Shown here: in pieces, positions 42,031-51,554 of the stretch
Position numbering within the stretch: position 1 is the stretch's first letter
How the letters are laid out: every line of letters starts with the position of its first letter
Source: an uncultured Paracoccaceae bacterium
GTDB taxonomy: Bacteria > Pseudomonadota > Alphaproteobacteria > Rhodobacterales > Rhodobacteraceae
DNA: 64,000 nt
Direction: 5' to 3'
Assembly: GCA_947496535.1 (NCBI GenBank)
Contig: CANMDE010000003.1
Coordinates: 620,001 to 684,000 of the forward strand
The notes under the pieces: model-generated
The model's input: only the letters and a program-made list of their open reading frames with translations
The model's database searches: none
What the model was told of the DNA's origin: nothing
Made by a program: the position numbers and the translations under genes

Positions 42031-43317
42031 TTATTCCCCTGCCTGTTTTGTTTCAAACATCAGCCCGAAGGCGCTTCTGGGTCGGAAGCCTTTCCAGTAG
42101 GTGTGCTCTTCAGTGAAGTCTCCGTCATCATCCACCGACCAGACCGCGTTATTGCCAATGGGGATGAGGTCGAAATAGTCGGCCTTTGGTGTGTCCCCTT
42201 TCAGATGAAGGTCCAGATAGGCGGTGATGAAATGCTGGCTGACATTGTTCATTTTGGTCGTGTCCCAGACCGCATCGGCGTAGTGGCCAAAGGGGAACCA
42301 GCCGTCATCGTCGGCGGGTAGTGAGTAGCTTTCGACCGGTGCGGGCATGGTGGCGCCTGCGTTGTGGTTGGCATTTTCGAAAGTCAGCAGGTGCCGCGTT
42401 GTGCCGGTTGTCTGGTCAAAAATGTCCCGCAACGCGCTGTATTGCGAGACGTCATCAACGCTGCCAGCCACCAGAAGCAGTGGCTTTTCGATGTTCCCCA
42501 GCGCCTCTGGGTCCCAGAACCCGGTGTTGTTGCCCCATGGCGCGAACGCGATGACCGCTTTGACCCGGTCGTCGCTGATGCTCTCATGTTCGGGGCCGCC
42601 CTGCATGTTGCGTTCCAGCAAGCTTTGCGGTGGCGCCCAGTCGAATTGCGTGCTGAGCAGGGTCACACCGGCGCCTGCGTAGATCAGAGCGCCATAGCCG
42701 CCCATCGAGTAGCCCATGACGGCGACGTTGTCCTTTTGGATGATGGCACCCAGATCGCCATCCAGCGCGCCCATGCTGTCCACCACGAACCGCTGGTCCC
42801 ACGGCCGGTTCACGAGGGTGGAGCCGAACATGGTCTGGTCGTCATAGGTGCTGTCGGGGTGATCGATTGAAGCCACGACATAGCCTTTGGAGGCTATGTT
42901 TTCGGCCAGCGGTGACATCAGGAACCGGTTGCCGGGGTAGCCGTGCGAGATGATCACAAGCGGGTAGGTTGCCGATGTATCAGGTGCGGCGTCGCGGGCA
43001 GCTTTGCCGGTGAGCTTTGCCGTGTTCTCCCCATCGCGCATGATGGCCGTATAGGTGCCGCCGGGGTTTGTGTCCTCGGTCGCCGGGTACCAGATTTCCA
43101 CGGTGATCTCGCGGTCGTAGACAGGCGGCTCATCGTCTTCCTTTGTGTTGACGATGTCGATCTGGTCGGGGTTAGTGAAGGTCATCGTTGTGACCCCGAT
43201 CTTGTGATCCCCAAACGCGGCCAGCTCGGGGGCGTCGGGGCGCACGATGTCAATCCGGTTTTCGGCTATTGCGGTTGTCGCAGCCATGACGGCAACTGCA
43301 GCTGGAAGGGCACGCAT
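42031..43317 (-). CDS. Secreted alpha/beta hydrolase (dienelactone hydrolase/PAF-acetylhydrolase-like)
   Basis: 428 residues. A signal peptide (MRALPAAVAVMAATTAIA) indicates periplasmic location. The hydrolase core shows PLVIISHGYPGNRF (oxyanion region), VAVMGYSMGGYGAL (nucleophile), LLVAGSVDDVSQYS (acid) and ENANHNAG (likely His). The layout resembles platelet-activating-factor acetylhydrolase-like esterases. The substrate is not known. CAGGAG precedes the ATG at 43317. It is divergent from an SDR gene. Confidence 0.8.
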   Translation of the reverse strand: MRALPAAVAVMAATTAIAENRIDIVRPDAPELAAFGDHKIGVTTMTFTNPDQIDIVNTKEDDEPPVYDREITVEIWYPATEDTNPGGTYTAIMRDGENTAKLTGKAARDAAPDTSATYPLVIISHGYPGNRFLMSPLAENIASKGYVVASIDHPDSTYDDQTMFGSTLVNRPWDQRFVVDSMGALDGDLGAIIQKDNVAVMGYSMGGYGALIYAGAGVTLLSTQFDWAPPQSLLERNMQGGPEHESISDDRVKAVIAFAPWGNNTGFWDPEALGNIEKPLLLVAGSVDDVSQYSALRDIFDQTTGTTRHLLTFENANHNAGATMPAPVESYSLPADDDGWFPFGHYADAVWDTTKMNNVSQHFITAYLDLHLKGDTPKADYFDLIPIGNNAVWSVDDDGDFTEEHTYWKGFRPRSAFGLMFETKQAGE

Positions 43318-43434
43318 GGGAACTCTCCTGTTGGTATTCGTGGTTTGCCTAGGCTAGCGCGATGACAGCCGGATGAATACCGTTGATGTTGTAAGACATA
43401 GGGCTAGGCTGCTCAAAAGGCGAAAGGAATCACC

Positions 43435-44319
43435 ATGCGCGTATTCTTTACAGGTGGTAGTGGCACGGCGGGTCGACACGCGATCGCCCATCTGCAGGCG
43501 CAGGGCCATACAGTCGTAAATGCCGATCTGGTGCCCTCTGGCCTTGATATTTCGGAGTTGCTGATCGATCTGACCGATGCGGGTCAGGTCATTGGTGCGA
43601 TGTCTCAATTCACTGATTTTCATGAATTGGAACCGGGGACGGGTGTGCCGTCCTATGATGCCGTGGTCCACTTTGCCGCCATTCCCCGCGTCATGATCGG
43701 AACGGATGGCGAGTGTTTTCGAGTCAATACGGTATCCACCTACAATGTCATCGAGGCGGCTGTGAAACTGGGTGTCCCGAAGGTGATTTTTGCCAGTTCT
43801 GAGACGACCTATGGCATTTGCTTTGCCGATGGTGAGGTCAAGCCGCAATACGTTCCGGTGGATGAGGAGCATCCGACCGTGCCGCAGGACAGCTACGCGA
43901 TGTCGAAGGTTTGTAATGAGGCGACAGCGCGGTCGTTTCATGCGCGGTCCGGTATCGATATCTATGGATTGCGGTTGAATAACGTCATTGAACCTCATGT
44001 TTATGAACGAGATTTTCCGACTTTTATGAGCGACCCTGCCAAGCGCCGCCGCAATTTCTTTGCCTATATCGATGCCCGTGATTTGGGGCATATGGTGGAT
44101 TGCTGTCTGAAAACGGACGGGCTGGGGTTCGAAGTCTTCAACGTTTCGAACGACGATATGTCGGTGGGGATTACCTCGACGGAGGTGATTGAAAGGTTTT
44201 ACAGCGATGTGCCAGTGACCCGCCAGATGGGCGAGCATGAAACCTTCTATGCCAATGACAAGGCCAAGCGGATGGTCGGGTTTGCGCCCAAGCATTCCTG
44301 GCGGGACGTGTTGGGCTAG
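43435..44319 (+). CDS. NAD-dependent epimerase/dehydratase (extended SDR)
   Basis: 294 residues. The dinucleotide motif is FFTGGSGTAGRHAI, followed by VVHFAAIPRV, the catalytic Ser-Thr region IFASSETTYGI and YAMSK (catalytic Tyr and Lys). It belongs with nucleotide-sugar or uronate-type extended SDRs. The substrate is not clear and no sugar gene is adjacent. Its TAG stop overlaps the stop of the convergent lipoprotein gene within CTAG. Confidence 0.85.
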   Translation: MRVFFTGGSGTAGRHAIAHLQAQGHTVVNADLVPSGLDISELLIDLTDAGQVIGAMSQFTDFHELEPGTGVPSYDAVVHFAAIPRVMIGTDGECFRVNTVSTYNVIEAAVKLGVPKVIFASSETTYGICFADGEVKPQYVPVDEEHPTVPQDSYAMSKVCNEATARSFHARSGIDIYGLRLNNVIEPHVYERDFPTFMSDPAKRRRNFFAYIDARDLGHMVDCCLKTDGLGFEVFNVSNDDMSVGITSTEVIERFYSDVPVTRQMGEHETFYANDKAKRMVGFAPKHSWRDVLG

Positions 44320-44846
44320 GCGTCCTCGACGCAGGCAAAATCGAACCTGTAAGTAGACCCGACGTCAATGCCTCCGCTGTCATTGTAGCCAAGGGCCAAC
44401 AATCGGCCCCGACGGATACCTGCCGATGCGTTTTGTTGAATTGTCCAAACCTCTGTTGCATCGAATTTACCTGCGCCTTGGATGTAGCGCACGGCAGCAA
44501 TACTGTTACCCATATCATTTTGAATGGTTGCCCTAACGGAGATCGGCTGTTGATCGAAGGTACGCGAAAGTATTTCGAGGTCACGCGTCCCCCGCGACAA
44601 TATGGTTAGTCCGTTTCCGGGATCCACCGCTTTGGGATTCGTATCGAATGTGCTAGGTGGCGCATTGGTTACTACGCAGTAATTTGGAAAAAGCTGTTGC
44701 GATAGCCCGCGGAATTTGGGTTGATTTTCTTGGATCTTTTTCAATTCGGCAAGAAATTGTTCGTTCGGCGAAAGTTCTGCCGTTTCGCACGCTGTCAAGA
44801 CGAAGAAGAGGGCAACGGCAACCAGCTTGGCAGAGTATGTTTTCAA
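44316..44846 (-). CDS. Putative lipoprotein
   Basis: 176 residues. The N-terminus MKTYSAKLVAVALFFVLTAC ends in an LTAC lipobox, so Cys20 is likely lipidated. The mature part has two further Cys and no known domain. Function is unknown. It is a single gene, convergent with the SDR gene and sharing its stop tetranucleotide. Confidence 0.65.
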   Translation of the reverse strand: MKTYSAKLVAVALFFVLTACETAELSPNEQFLAELKKIQENQPKFRGLSQQLFPNYCVVTNAPPSTFDTNPKAVDPGNGLTILSRGTRDLEILSRTFDQQPISVRATIQNDMGNSIAAVRYIQGAGKFDATEVWTIQQNASAGIRRGRLLALGYNDSGGIDVGSTYRFDFACVEDA

Positions 44847-44964
44847 GTCTAAAGCCTTCCATATTTTTGGTAAAATATGTCGCTTGATTAGTCACGACAA
44901 GGCGAGTTGCCGACGTGGCGCAAGGTGCTGTGCACCGCTATCCGTTTGGTGTAGTGGTTCGGTT

Positions 44965-45369
44965 ATGGAAGAAGACCCACCGATTGCTGTGATGGATGCC
45001 ACCTGTGCGCTGTGTTCGTGGGGCGCGCGGATGATCCACCGGCTTGATAAATCGGGGGAAATTCGGATTGCACCGATCCAGTCCGATAAGGGCGCGGCGT
45101 TGATGCGGGCCAATGATCTGGATGCCCTCGACCCTGATACATGGCTGTTCATTGAGAATGGTACCGTGTGGCGCGATTTTGATGCTGTGATCCGGGTGGG
45201 CGAACGCTCTGGCGGGGTGGGCCGGTTGTGTTCGGTTTTGCGGGTGCTGCCACGCCCCCTGCGGGATTGGCTTTATGCGCGGGTGGCCCGCAATCGCTAT
45301 GCCATGTTTGGTCGGGGCGATATGTGCGCGCTGCCCGATCCTGCATTTCGGGCGCGGTTGATCTCGTGA
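44965..45369 (+). CDS. DCC family (DUF393) thiol-disulfide oxidoreductase-like protein
   Basis: 134 residues. The family motif is seen as VMDATCALCSWGARMIHRLD near residue 10, with a CxxC pair, and ends with the RNRYAMFGRG segment. DCC proteins are thioredoxin-like by prediction; no activity is established here. The frame is open upstream but the ATG at 44965 fits the family. The stop overlaps the next start as GTGA, so it is cotranslated with the saccharopine-dehydrogenase-like gene. Confidence 0.78.
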   Translation: MEEDPPIAVMDATCALCSWGARMIHRLDKSGEIRIAPIQSDKGAALMRANDLDALDPDTWLFIENGTVWRDFDAVIRVGERSGGVGRLCSVLRVLPRPLRDWLYARVARNRYAMFGRGDMCALPDPAFRARLIS

Positions 45370-46979
45370 AGGTTGTTGTCATTGGCGGCTACGGCGTATT
45401 TGGCGCCAAGCTGGTGCGGTTGTTGTGCCGTGATGAGCATGATGTGACCGTTGCGGGCCGGTCGCTGGAAAAAGCGCAGGCGCTGGCGGATGAGGTCGGG
45501 GCCGCGGCTTTGGCGTTGGATCGGACGGGGAGCTTATCGGCCCTGTGGGCCTCTTCGCCGGATGTTGTTGTTGATGCGGCGGGACCATTTCACGCTTATG
45601 GCGATGACCCTTATGGGCTGGTGCGGGAGTGCGTGAAGCAGGGCGTGCATTACCTTGATCTGGCGGATGATCCTGCGTTCTGCGCTGGTATTACAACGTT
45701 GGATGAGGCGGCCAAAGCTGCCGGTGTGTTTGCCTTGTCCGGCGTATCCAGCGTGCCTGCGATATCCTCGGCTGCCGTGACTGCGTTGGCGGATGGTGCG
45801 TTGGAGGTTAATACGATCAGCTCTGCGATCCTGCCGGGTAATCGAGCGCCGCGTGGGAAAGCAGTGGTCGAGAGTATTCTGCATCAATGCGGGCTGCCCT
45901 TTGATGTGGTGATGGATGGTGAACGGGTGCCCGTGCGCAGTTGGTCACGGCCTGAACGCTTTGATCTGGGTGGTGGGATGATCCGCCCGGGGTGGATGAT
46001 CGAAGTGCCGGATCATCGGCTTTTCCAACAGGCGTTTGGCGCGCGTACGGTTCTGTTTCGGGCTGGGCTGGAGCTTGGTGTGATGAACTGGGGGCTGGCC
46101 GCATTTTCCTGGCTGCGGGGGCGTATTCGGTTCGGGATTGGTGACTGGTTTGTCCGGCTTTTGTTGTGGGCGGCAAAGCTGCTTTGGCCATTTGGCACGG
46201 ATGAGGGCGGTATGTGTGTTGCTATTGTCGCCCGTTATCCCGGTGGGTGGAAGCGGCGGACGTGGCGGATGGTTGCGCGTGCGGGTGAGGGGCCGTTCAT
46301 TCCGGCGGTTGCGGCCCGCGTGGTGCTTCGTGATCCGGGTGCCATTGCGCGGGGGGCGCGGCCTGCGGTTGCTGTTGTCAGTCTGGACGCCGTGGCCAAA
46401 GGGTTGGCAGATCTTGCGGTGGAGACGGAGGTTTTGGAGGAAGCGCTGGAGCCGATTTTTCCTGCCTATCTGGGTGATGATTTTGCGACCCTGCCCGAGA
46501 CCGTGCAGCAGGCGCATTTGGTGCATGGTCCAAGGCGCTGGGCCGGTCGGGCCAGTGTGACGCGAGGGCGGTCGCTCTGGTCGCGTTTGTTGGCTTGGGC
46601 CGTTGGGTTTCCGCAGACGACGGACGATATTGCCGTTACCGTTGCTATGACGCCGGGCGACAGTGACGAGATGTGGGAACGGAAGTTTGGCGGTCAGGTC
46701 TTTCGGTCGCATTTGCGGCTGAAGGATGGGTGTTTGACCGAACGGTTCGGGCCCGCGACATTTACGCTGGGGCTTTATGTGGAAGACGGGCAATTGCATT
46801 TTCCGGTGACGGGCGGCCGGATCGGGCCGATCCCCTTGCCACGCTTTGTGTTGCCTCGATCTGTGTCGCGGGAATACGAGGCAGATGGGCGTTTTCACTT
46901 TGATGTCGCGTTGATGGCACCGCTGACGGGTGGGTTGATGGTGCATTATCGTGGGTGGCTGGTTCGGGCGATGGATTAA
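45366..46979 (+). CDS. Saccharopine dehydrogenase-like NAD(P)-binding protein fused to DUF4166
   Basis: 537 residues. The N-terminal 350 residues form a saccharopine dehydrogenase-type Rossmann enzyme: VVVIGGYGVFGAKLVRLL, VVDAAGPFHAYG and VHYLDLADDPAF. A short hydrophobic region (FGIGDWFVRLLLWAAKLLWP) is present near 265. The C-terminal 180 residues look like DUF4166 (FPQTTDDIAVTVAMTP, FGGQVFRSHL, ERFGPATFTLGL). The GTG at 45366 overlaps the DCC stop. Substrate is unknown; lysine metabolism should not be assumed. Confidence 0.78.
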   Translation: MKVVVIGGYGVFGAKLVRLLCRDEHDVTVAGRSLEKAQALADEVGAAALALDRTGSLSALWASSPDVVVDAAGPFHAYGDDPYGLVRECVKQGVHYLDLADDPAFCAGITTLDEAAKAAGVFALSGVSSVPAISSAAVTALADGALEVNTISSAILPGNRAPRGKAVVESILHQCGLPFDVVMDGERVPVRSWSRPERFDLGGGMIRPGWMIEVPDHRLFQQAFGARTVLFRAGLELGVMNWGLAAFSWLRGRIRFGIGDWFVRLLLWAAKLLWPFGTDEGGMCVAIVARYPGGWKRRTWRMVARAGEGPFIPAVAARVVLRDPGAIARGARPAVAVVSLDAVAKGLADLAVETEVLEEALEPIFPAYLGDDFATLPETVQQAHLVHGPRRWAGRASVTRGRSLWSRLLAWAVGFPQTTDDIAVTVAMTPGDSDEMWERKFGGQVFRSHLRLKDGCLTERFGPATFTLGLYVEDGQLHFPVTGGRIGPIPLPRFVLPRSVSREYEADGRFHFDVALMAPLTGGLMVHYRGWLVRAMD

Positions 46980-46995
46980 TTTCCACCTGTATCAT

Positions 46996-47997
46996 TCAGA
47001 TATTGCATATATTTTGTAGGCTGACCCATGCGCTGTCATTAAGAATTGCCGGGTAGTCATCTGCATTTGTTTCTTCGGGTATGTCCATGTCCACGCCGCG
47101 CCGTTCCGCTGTCGCGATATAGGGTTCTGGTGGGACCTGCGCGCTGGCAAAACTTGGGGCGAGCAAATCAGACGCAAACGGGTTTTCGGTGCCCGACGTG
47201 ATGCCCTGCGCTGCGTGTTGCAGCACCTCAGGGGGAATCTCGCCCGTAGTGAGAAGCTGGAATGTGACCCGCAGCCCTGCATCGCGCAAAATGTCGGCGA
47301 GCGGGTCCGTCTTGCTGCTTGCCTTGAGGATGTAGCCTGCCGCGACGGCTGGATCATTGGCACTTTCCAGCAAGCTGCGGTCCAACAGGATGATCCCGCC
47401 GGGCAGAAGTGCCGATCCTTGATCCAGCTTCGGCAGTACCGCTAGTTGATTGCCCGATCCATCGCCAAAAAGCCGGGTCATCAACTGGCCGCCAGCCTCG
47501 TTCGCTGATGGCTCTGCGCAGGCGAGCCCTGTGTCGCGCTGAACATGCCCCAGCATCGTTTTGCCGATCTCGACCCGCTTGGAAAAGGGAACAACCGCGA
47601 GGGTTTGCCGTGTCAGCGCGCCGGGTAGCCAGAAGATGGCCAGCCCGAGGATCAAGGCCATGATGGTTATGGTGGTCAGGTGCCGCAATTTGCCCGGTTT
47701 GGGGCGGGATTTGGCCAGGGCCTTGCGGATCTCTTCGATCGCCTCGACCATGGTGTCTTCGTTGATTTCGAGAGTTTCGCTTGCGGCCTCGTCAGGGGCG
47801 AAGATCGCGGGCATCTCGTCCGGGTTCTGCCGTTCGATCGCGGGTAGTGACCAATGAGAGAGGGGGCGGCCAGCCGGGTCAGCAATCACCAGAGTTGCGT
47901 CGCCGAACGATACGGTGACGTCGCGCCGCTGCGCGTCCGGATTGGCCTTCCACAGACCGCCGCTTTCCAGTCGCACGTATTTCTTGAGTGCTGTCAT
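46996..47997 (-). CDS. Single-span membrane protein with degenerate M48-like domain
   Basis: 333 residues. A cytoplasmic N-terminal part (about 1-105), one membrane helix (ITIMALILGLAIFWLPGAL) and a periplasmic C-terminal part. The latter contains LPGGIILLDRSLLESANDP followed by VAAGYILKAS, which resembles the strand-turn-helix of M48 metalloproteases, but the zinc-binding HExxH is replaced by YILKA. It is probably a noncatalytic relative. The gene is 60 bp downstream of the acyl-CoA synthetase strand neighbour's upstream side and is conserved-looking in style for roseobacters. Function unknown. Confidence 0.6.
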   Translation of the reverse strand: MTALKKYVRLESGGLWKANPDAQRRDVTVSFGDATLVIADPAGRPLSHWSLPAIERQNPDEMPAIFAPDEAASETLEINEDTMVEAIEEIRKALAKSRPKPGKLRHLTTITIMALILGLAIFWLPGALTRQTLAVVPFSKRVEIGKTMLGHVQRDTGLACAEPSANEAGGQLMTRLFGDGSGNQLAVLPKLDQGSALLPGGIILLDRSLLESANDPAVAAGYILKASSKTDPLADILRDAGLRVTFQLLTTGEIPPEVLQHAAQGITSGTENPFASDLLAPSFASAQVPPEPYIATAERRGVDMDIPEETNADDYPAILNDSAWVSLQNICNI

Positions 47998-48058
47998 TGC
48001 CCCGTTTGCCCGTTCTTTTTTCGCAGATCATAGCGGGGCAGAGGCGATTTGGGTAGCG

Positions 48059-49672
48059 TTACAATGTCTTGGCCTGTTTGCGCAGTTCGAATTTCTGGAT
48101 TTTCCCGGTAGAGGTCTTGGGGAGGTCCTGAAAAACGACCTTTTTCGGCGTCTTGAACCCGGCCAGCCGCTGCCGGGTAAAGCTGATGATTTCGGCCTCG
48201 TCCGCGGTAGCGCCGTCTTTGAGTTCGACGAAGGCGCAGGGCACTTCGCCCCATTTATCATCGGGTTTGGCTACCACGGCGCAAAGGTTCACCGCGGGAT
48301 GATGCATCAATGCGCCTTCGACCTCGACCGAACTGATGTTTTCGCCGCCCGAGATAATGATGTCCTTGGCCCGGTCGGATATCTGGATAGCGCCATCCGG
48401 GTGCTGGACGGCAAGGTCTTCGGAATGGAAGTAGCCACCCGCAAAGGCCTTTTCGGTGGCTTCGGGGTTTTTGAGGTAGCCTTTCATCACGGTGTTGCCG
48501 CGCATGACGATTTCGCCTTGGGTGGCACCGTCTTGCGGCACCTGCGCCATGTCGTCGGTCATGACCGTTGCCTCTTCCATCATGGGAAAGGGGACGCCCT
48601 GGCGGGCTTTGATGGCTGACTGATCCTCGGCGGGTTTGTCGTTCCAGGCGTTGTCCCAGATGCATTCGGTGACGTGGCCGAACGTTTCGGTCAGCCCGTA
48701 GACGTGTTTGGTGTTGAAGCCGAGCTTGGTAATGGCGGCGAGTGTTGCGGGCGCGGGTGGCGCACCTGCTGTGAAGACCTGAACGGTGTGGTCGAAGGGG
48801 CGGCGGTCCGCTTCCTTGGCGTTGACGATCATGTTGAGCACGATTGGCGCACCGCCGAAGTGGCTGACGCCTTCATCGGCGATGGCTTTGTAGATTGCTG
48901 CTGGCGTGATGTCCCGGCAGCAGATGGCGGTGCCGCCCAGAGCGGGCAGCATCCAGATGTGGTTCCAGCCGTTGCAGTGAAAGAGCGGCACAATCTGCAG
49001 ATAGCGCATGAAAAGCGGCAATTCCCACGAGATGGGCGTGCCCATCGTCATCAGGTATGCACCGCGATGGTGATAGACGACGCCCTTGGGTCGCCCGGTG
49101 GTGCCGGACGTATAGTTGAGCGAAAGGCTGTCCCATTCGTCGTCCGGCATGACCCATGCGAAATCGGGGTCACCCGTGGCCAGGAAGTCTTCGTAGTCCT
49201 GCTGTTCGCCTGCGCCAGGGACGCCTGCAACCGGATCGGGGACTTCGATAATTTGCGGAGGGTCGCCTTCCATCAGATCGATGGCCGTCATCAGGATGGG
49301 GAGGAATTGACTATCGACCAGCACCAGCTTGGCCTCTCCGTGGTCGAGGATGTACGCGATGGTGTTGGGGTCGAGGCGGATGTTGATCGTGTTCAGCACC
49401 GCCCCGCAAGCGGGCACTGCGAATGTCGCCTCTGCATGGGCAGGGACGTTGGGAAGGATCGTGGCGACGACGTCGCCTTTGGCGATGCCCGATTTGGCAA
49501 GGGCGGAGGCCAGGCGTGAGACCCGTTTGTGGTAATCGGCATAGGTGAGGCGGGTGTCGCCGTAGACCAGCGCTTCGCGGTCAGCGAAGATGCGAGCGGC
49601 GCGGTTCAGATGTGAGAGCGGGGTCAGCGGCACGTAATTGGCCGCCCGCTTGCCCAGACCGGTTTCGTTCAT
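48059..49672 (-). CDS. Acyl-CoA synthetase (AMP-forming), DmdB-like
   Basis: 537 residues of the adenylate-forming family. Motifs are YTSGTTGRPKGV (ATP loop), VYGLTETFGHV, YFHSEDLAVQHPDG, SDRAKDIIISGGENIS and the catalytic Lys in KTSTGKIQKFELR. It activates a carboxylic acid to its CoA thioester. Size and sequence resemble medium-chain or methylmercaptopropionate-CoA ligases (DmdB) of roseobacters. The substrate could equally be a fatty acid. It is about 8 kb from an acyl-CoA dehydrogenase that resembles DmdC. Confidence 0.87.
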   Translation of the reverse strand: MNETGLGKRAANYVPLTPLSHLNRAARIFADREALVYGDTRLTYADYHKRVSRLASALAKSGIAKGDVVATILPNVPAHAEATFAVPACGAVLNTINIRLDPNTIAYILDHGEAKLVLVDSQFLPILMTAIDLMEGDPPQIIEVPDPVAGVPGAGEQQDYEDFLATGDPDFAWVMPDDEWDSLSLNYTSGTTGRPKGVVYHHRGAYLMTMGTPISWELPLFMRYLQIVPLFHCNGWNHIWMLPALGGTAICCRDITPAAIYKAIADEGVSHFGGAPIVLNMIVNAKEADRRPFDHTVQVFTAGAPPAPATLAAITKLGFNTKHVYGLTETFGHVTECIWDNAWNDKPAEDQSAIKARQGVPFPMMEEATVMTDDMAQVPQDGATQGEIVMRGNTVMKGYLKNPEATEKAFAGGYFHSEDLAVQHPDGAIQISDRAKDIIISGGENISSVEVEGALMHHPAVNLCAVVAKPDDKWGEVPCAFVELKDGATADEAEIISFTRQRLAGFKTPKKVVFQDLPKTSTGKIQKFELRKQAKTL

Positions 49673-49857
49673 GATGGTGTCCTCCTCCGGCGATCATAAG
49701 AGCGGAGGAGGGGGTGGTTTGGCAAGAGGGGAGCGGGTTTGGGTTGGGAACGGTGGTGGTAGTTGTTGTGCCGAACTGATCTTGCGTCGAATGGTTGGAT
49801 TGAGCCCACAGACGCAATCCACCCAGATGTTGAGCTGTGATCGACCGTTTGGGAACA

Positions 49858-50751
49858 TCAGGTAGCGCTGCGGCGGTCCAACAATTTGATGGTCGCCAAG
49901 ATCGCAACAAAGGCCATCGTGTAAAGTGCGACCAGCGCCAAGGAGCTGTAAATGTCCGTTGCGTGCCAGCTGTGACCATCAAGGCTTTGTACGACTGCAT
50001 CTTCAGCGAAGGCCGCTTTGCTTAAGAACTCGACCACGATTGCGCCATACATCATGACCGGCAAGATCAGAAAATCATGACTGCGCCCTATTAGTCCGAC
50101 CGCTTTGTCGTTTCGGTTCAGATACAGCGCGAAGGCTTGAAGGATGGTATAGACACAGAGGTGCCAGCCCAGGAAGTTGACAAATGGCACGCCGAAATAA
50201 GGGCCGCCGTCTTCCCAAATCCATGTCTGGCCAAGGGTTGCCCGCGCAGGGTCCATCGCCACATCCCACATAACCATCACAAATGTTGCCACCATTGGCA
50301 CAGAAAATAACCGAGAGCCGCTTAACCCGTCTTTGTAGTGATCCAAAAGAACATGGGCGATGTGCCAGGAAAAGTAACAAACCGCAAAATATGCTGGCAT
50401 GATCAGCAAAGGTACCAGCCACAATTTGGGTCCAAGAACATCTGTGTAATAGTAATTGCCAAACGGGAAACCCGTCAGAATGCTGAGCGTTTCGTAGCTC
50501 CAGCTAATGGCAAAGGCGAATAGAAAAAAGATGGCCATCGTCTTCGCTCCATAGCGCGAAATACCATGCCCGAAGGAAAATATGCTCATCAAGAGCACAC
50601 AGACAAATGGCGCGAGCATCCCGATTGTGCTGTCGTCCGCGCTGTATCCGATGATCAAATTGGCGATTGCAAACATGGCTACCATCGCCCAGCCAAGACG
50701 GGAACGCGATTTTTCATGGGTTATATCTGCTGTACTGGCTTCGAGGTTCAT
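49858..50751 (-). CDS. Carotenoid biosynthesis protein (DUF422/CruF-type membrane protein)
   Basis: 297 residues, about eight membrane segments. The conserved core ISWSYETLSILTGFPFGNYY, followed by YTDVLGPKLWLVPLL, is the mark of the carotenoid biosynthesis protein family (PF04240), which includes 1',2'-hydratase CruF. Later MWDVAMDPARATLGQTWIW supports this. No crt genes are close, so it may act on an unusual terpenoid. It follows the CHRD gene by 117 bp on the same strand, downstream of a MerR-type promoter. Confidence 0.78.
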   Translation of the reverse strand: MNLEASTADITHEKSRSRLGWAMVAMFAIANLIIGYSADDSTIGMLAPFVCVLLMSIFSFGHGISRYGAKTMAIFFLFAFAISWSYETLSILTGFPFGNYYYTDVLGPKLWLVPLLIMPAYFAVCYFSWHIAHVLLDHYKDGLSGSRLFSVPMVATFVMVMWDVAMDPARATLGQTWIWEDGGPYFGVPFVNFLGWHLCVYTILQAFALYLNRNDKAVGLIGRSHDFLILPVMMYGAIVVEFLSKAAFAEDAVVQSLDGHSWHATDIYSSLALVALYTMAFVAILATIKLLDRRSAT

Positions 50752-50867
50752 TGGGTGATCCTTTCCTATTTCGCGTGAATTTTGGCGCGGCGGGACATGC
50801 CTGTTCTAGCGATCTCAATGGGGCATAGACTGGTTGAAAGTAGCGAAGTTCATTCTCAACATTCAGG

Positions 50868-51524
50868 TCATTCAACCGGATGCAATTGACCTCGAATATC
50901 TCCGAAGTATGTTTGACCAGACGTATGAAGATTGAAGTATAATTCCCGCTCATAGGCGATGTGCGCGAGGCCCGCGACGGTTACGACTTTGTCGGTGGGG
51001 ACCGCCAATGTGATAGGGCATCCAGCCGTAAAGGCCGCGACAAGGCCGTGGCCATGTTCTGAGGCCGCAACAATGTCTTCATTGGTGATTTCTAATGACG
51101 CTTCGCCATCCGCAAACAATTCAGTAAGATCGTTTTCTAGGCCGAAATCAACGATGATTGGTCCCAGCTGACCCGGGCGACCACAATGTATGTGGAACAT
51201 CACAATGTCTTCGGGATTGACGCCTTCGATCGCGATATGGGCATAGGCGGTGCTGAGGTCCCGCGAGAAAGCCAAGGTCGCGTGGCCGCGTGATTGCCGC
51301 TCATCCCGGTCAACAGAGGGTGTCGTTGACTTGAACATATCCGGAACCAATCGCGGTGTGTCTCTTTCTTCACCACCTTCTTGGTGCGGTGACATCCACG
51401 TTTCAAATATTGGCCCTATTTCGGCACCCGTACTTGGATTGAGGGTGATCTCGCTCACCGGCGGCACCTCTTGGGCGGCGGCGACACCTGCGGCAAGAAG
51501 AAAAGGCAAAAGAAAAAAGCGCAT
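50868..51524 (-). CDS. Secreted CHRD domain protein
   Basis: 218 residues. The N-terminus MRFFLLPFLLAAGVAAA is a signal peptide. A CHRD-like domain follows: HATLAFSRDLSTAYAHIAIE, MFHIHCGRPGQLGPIIVDFG and YFNLHTSGQTYFGDIRGQ. The family is extracellular and of unclear biochemical role in bacteria. The gene is transcribed divergently from a MerR regulator with a typical MerR promoter in between, so its expression is likely inducible. Confidence 0.72.
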   Translation of the reverse strand: MRFFLLPFLLAAGVAAAQEVPPVSEITLNPSTGAEIGPIFETWMSPHQEGGEERDTPRLVPDMFKSTTPSVDRDERQSRGHATLAFSRDLSTAYAHIAIEGVNPEDIVMFHIHCGRPGQLGPIIVDFGLENDLTELFADGEASLEITNEDIVAASEHGHGLVAAFTAGCPITLAVPTDKVVTVAGLAHIAYERELYFNLHTSGQTYFGDIRGQLHPVE

Positions 51525-51554
51525 ATCGCTCTCCGATTCGTTGCGTTCGGATAA

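Noticed and set aside
45945..46946. Minus frame of 333 codons opposite the saccharopine dehydrogenase-like gene
   Set aside because: Pro/Arg-rich translation without domains; the plus-strand gene is clearly real.
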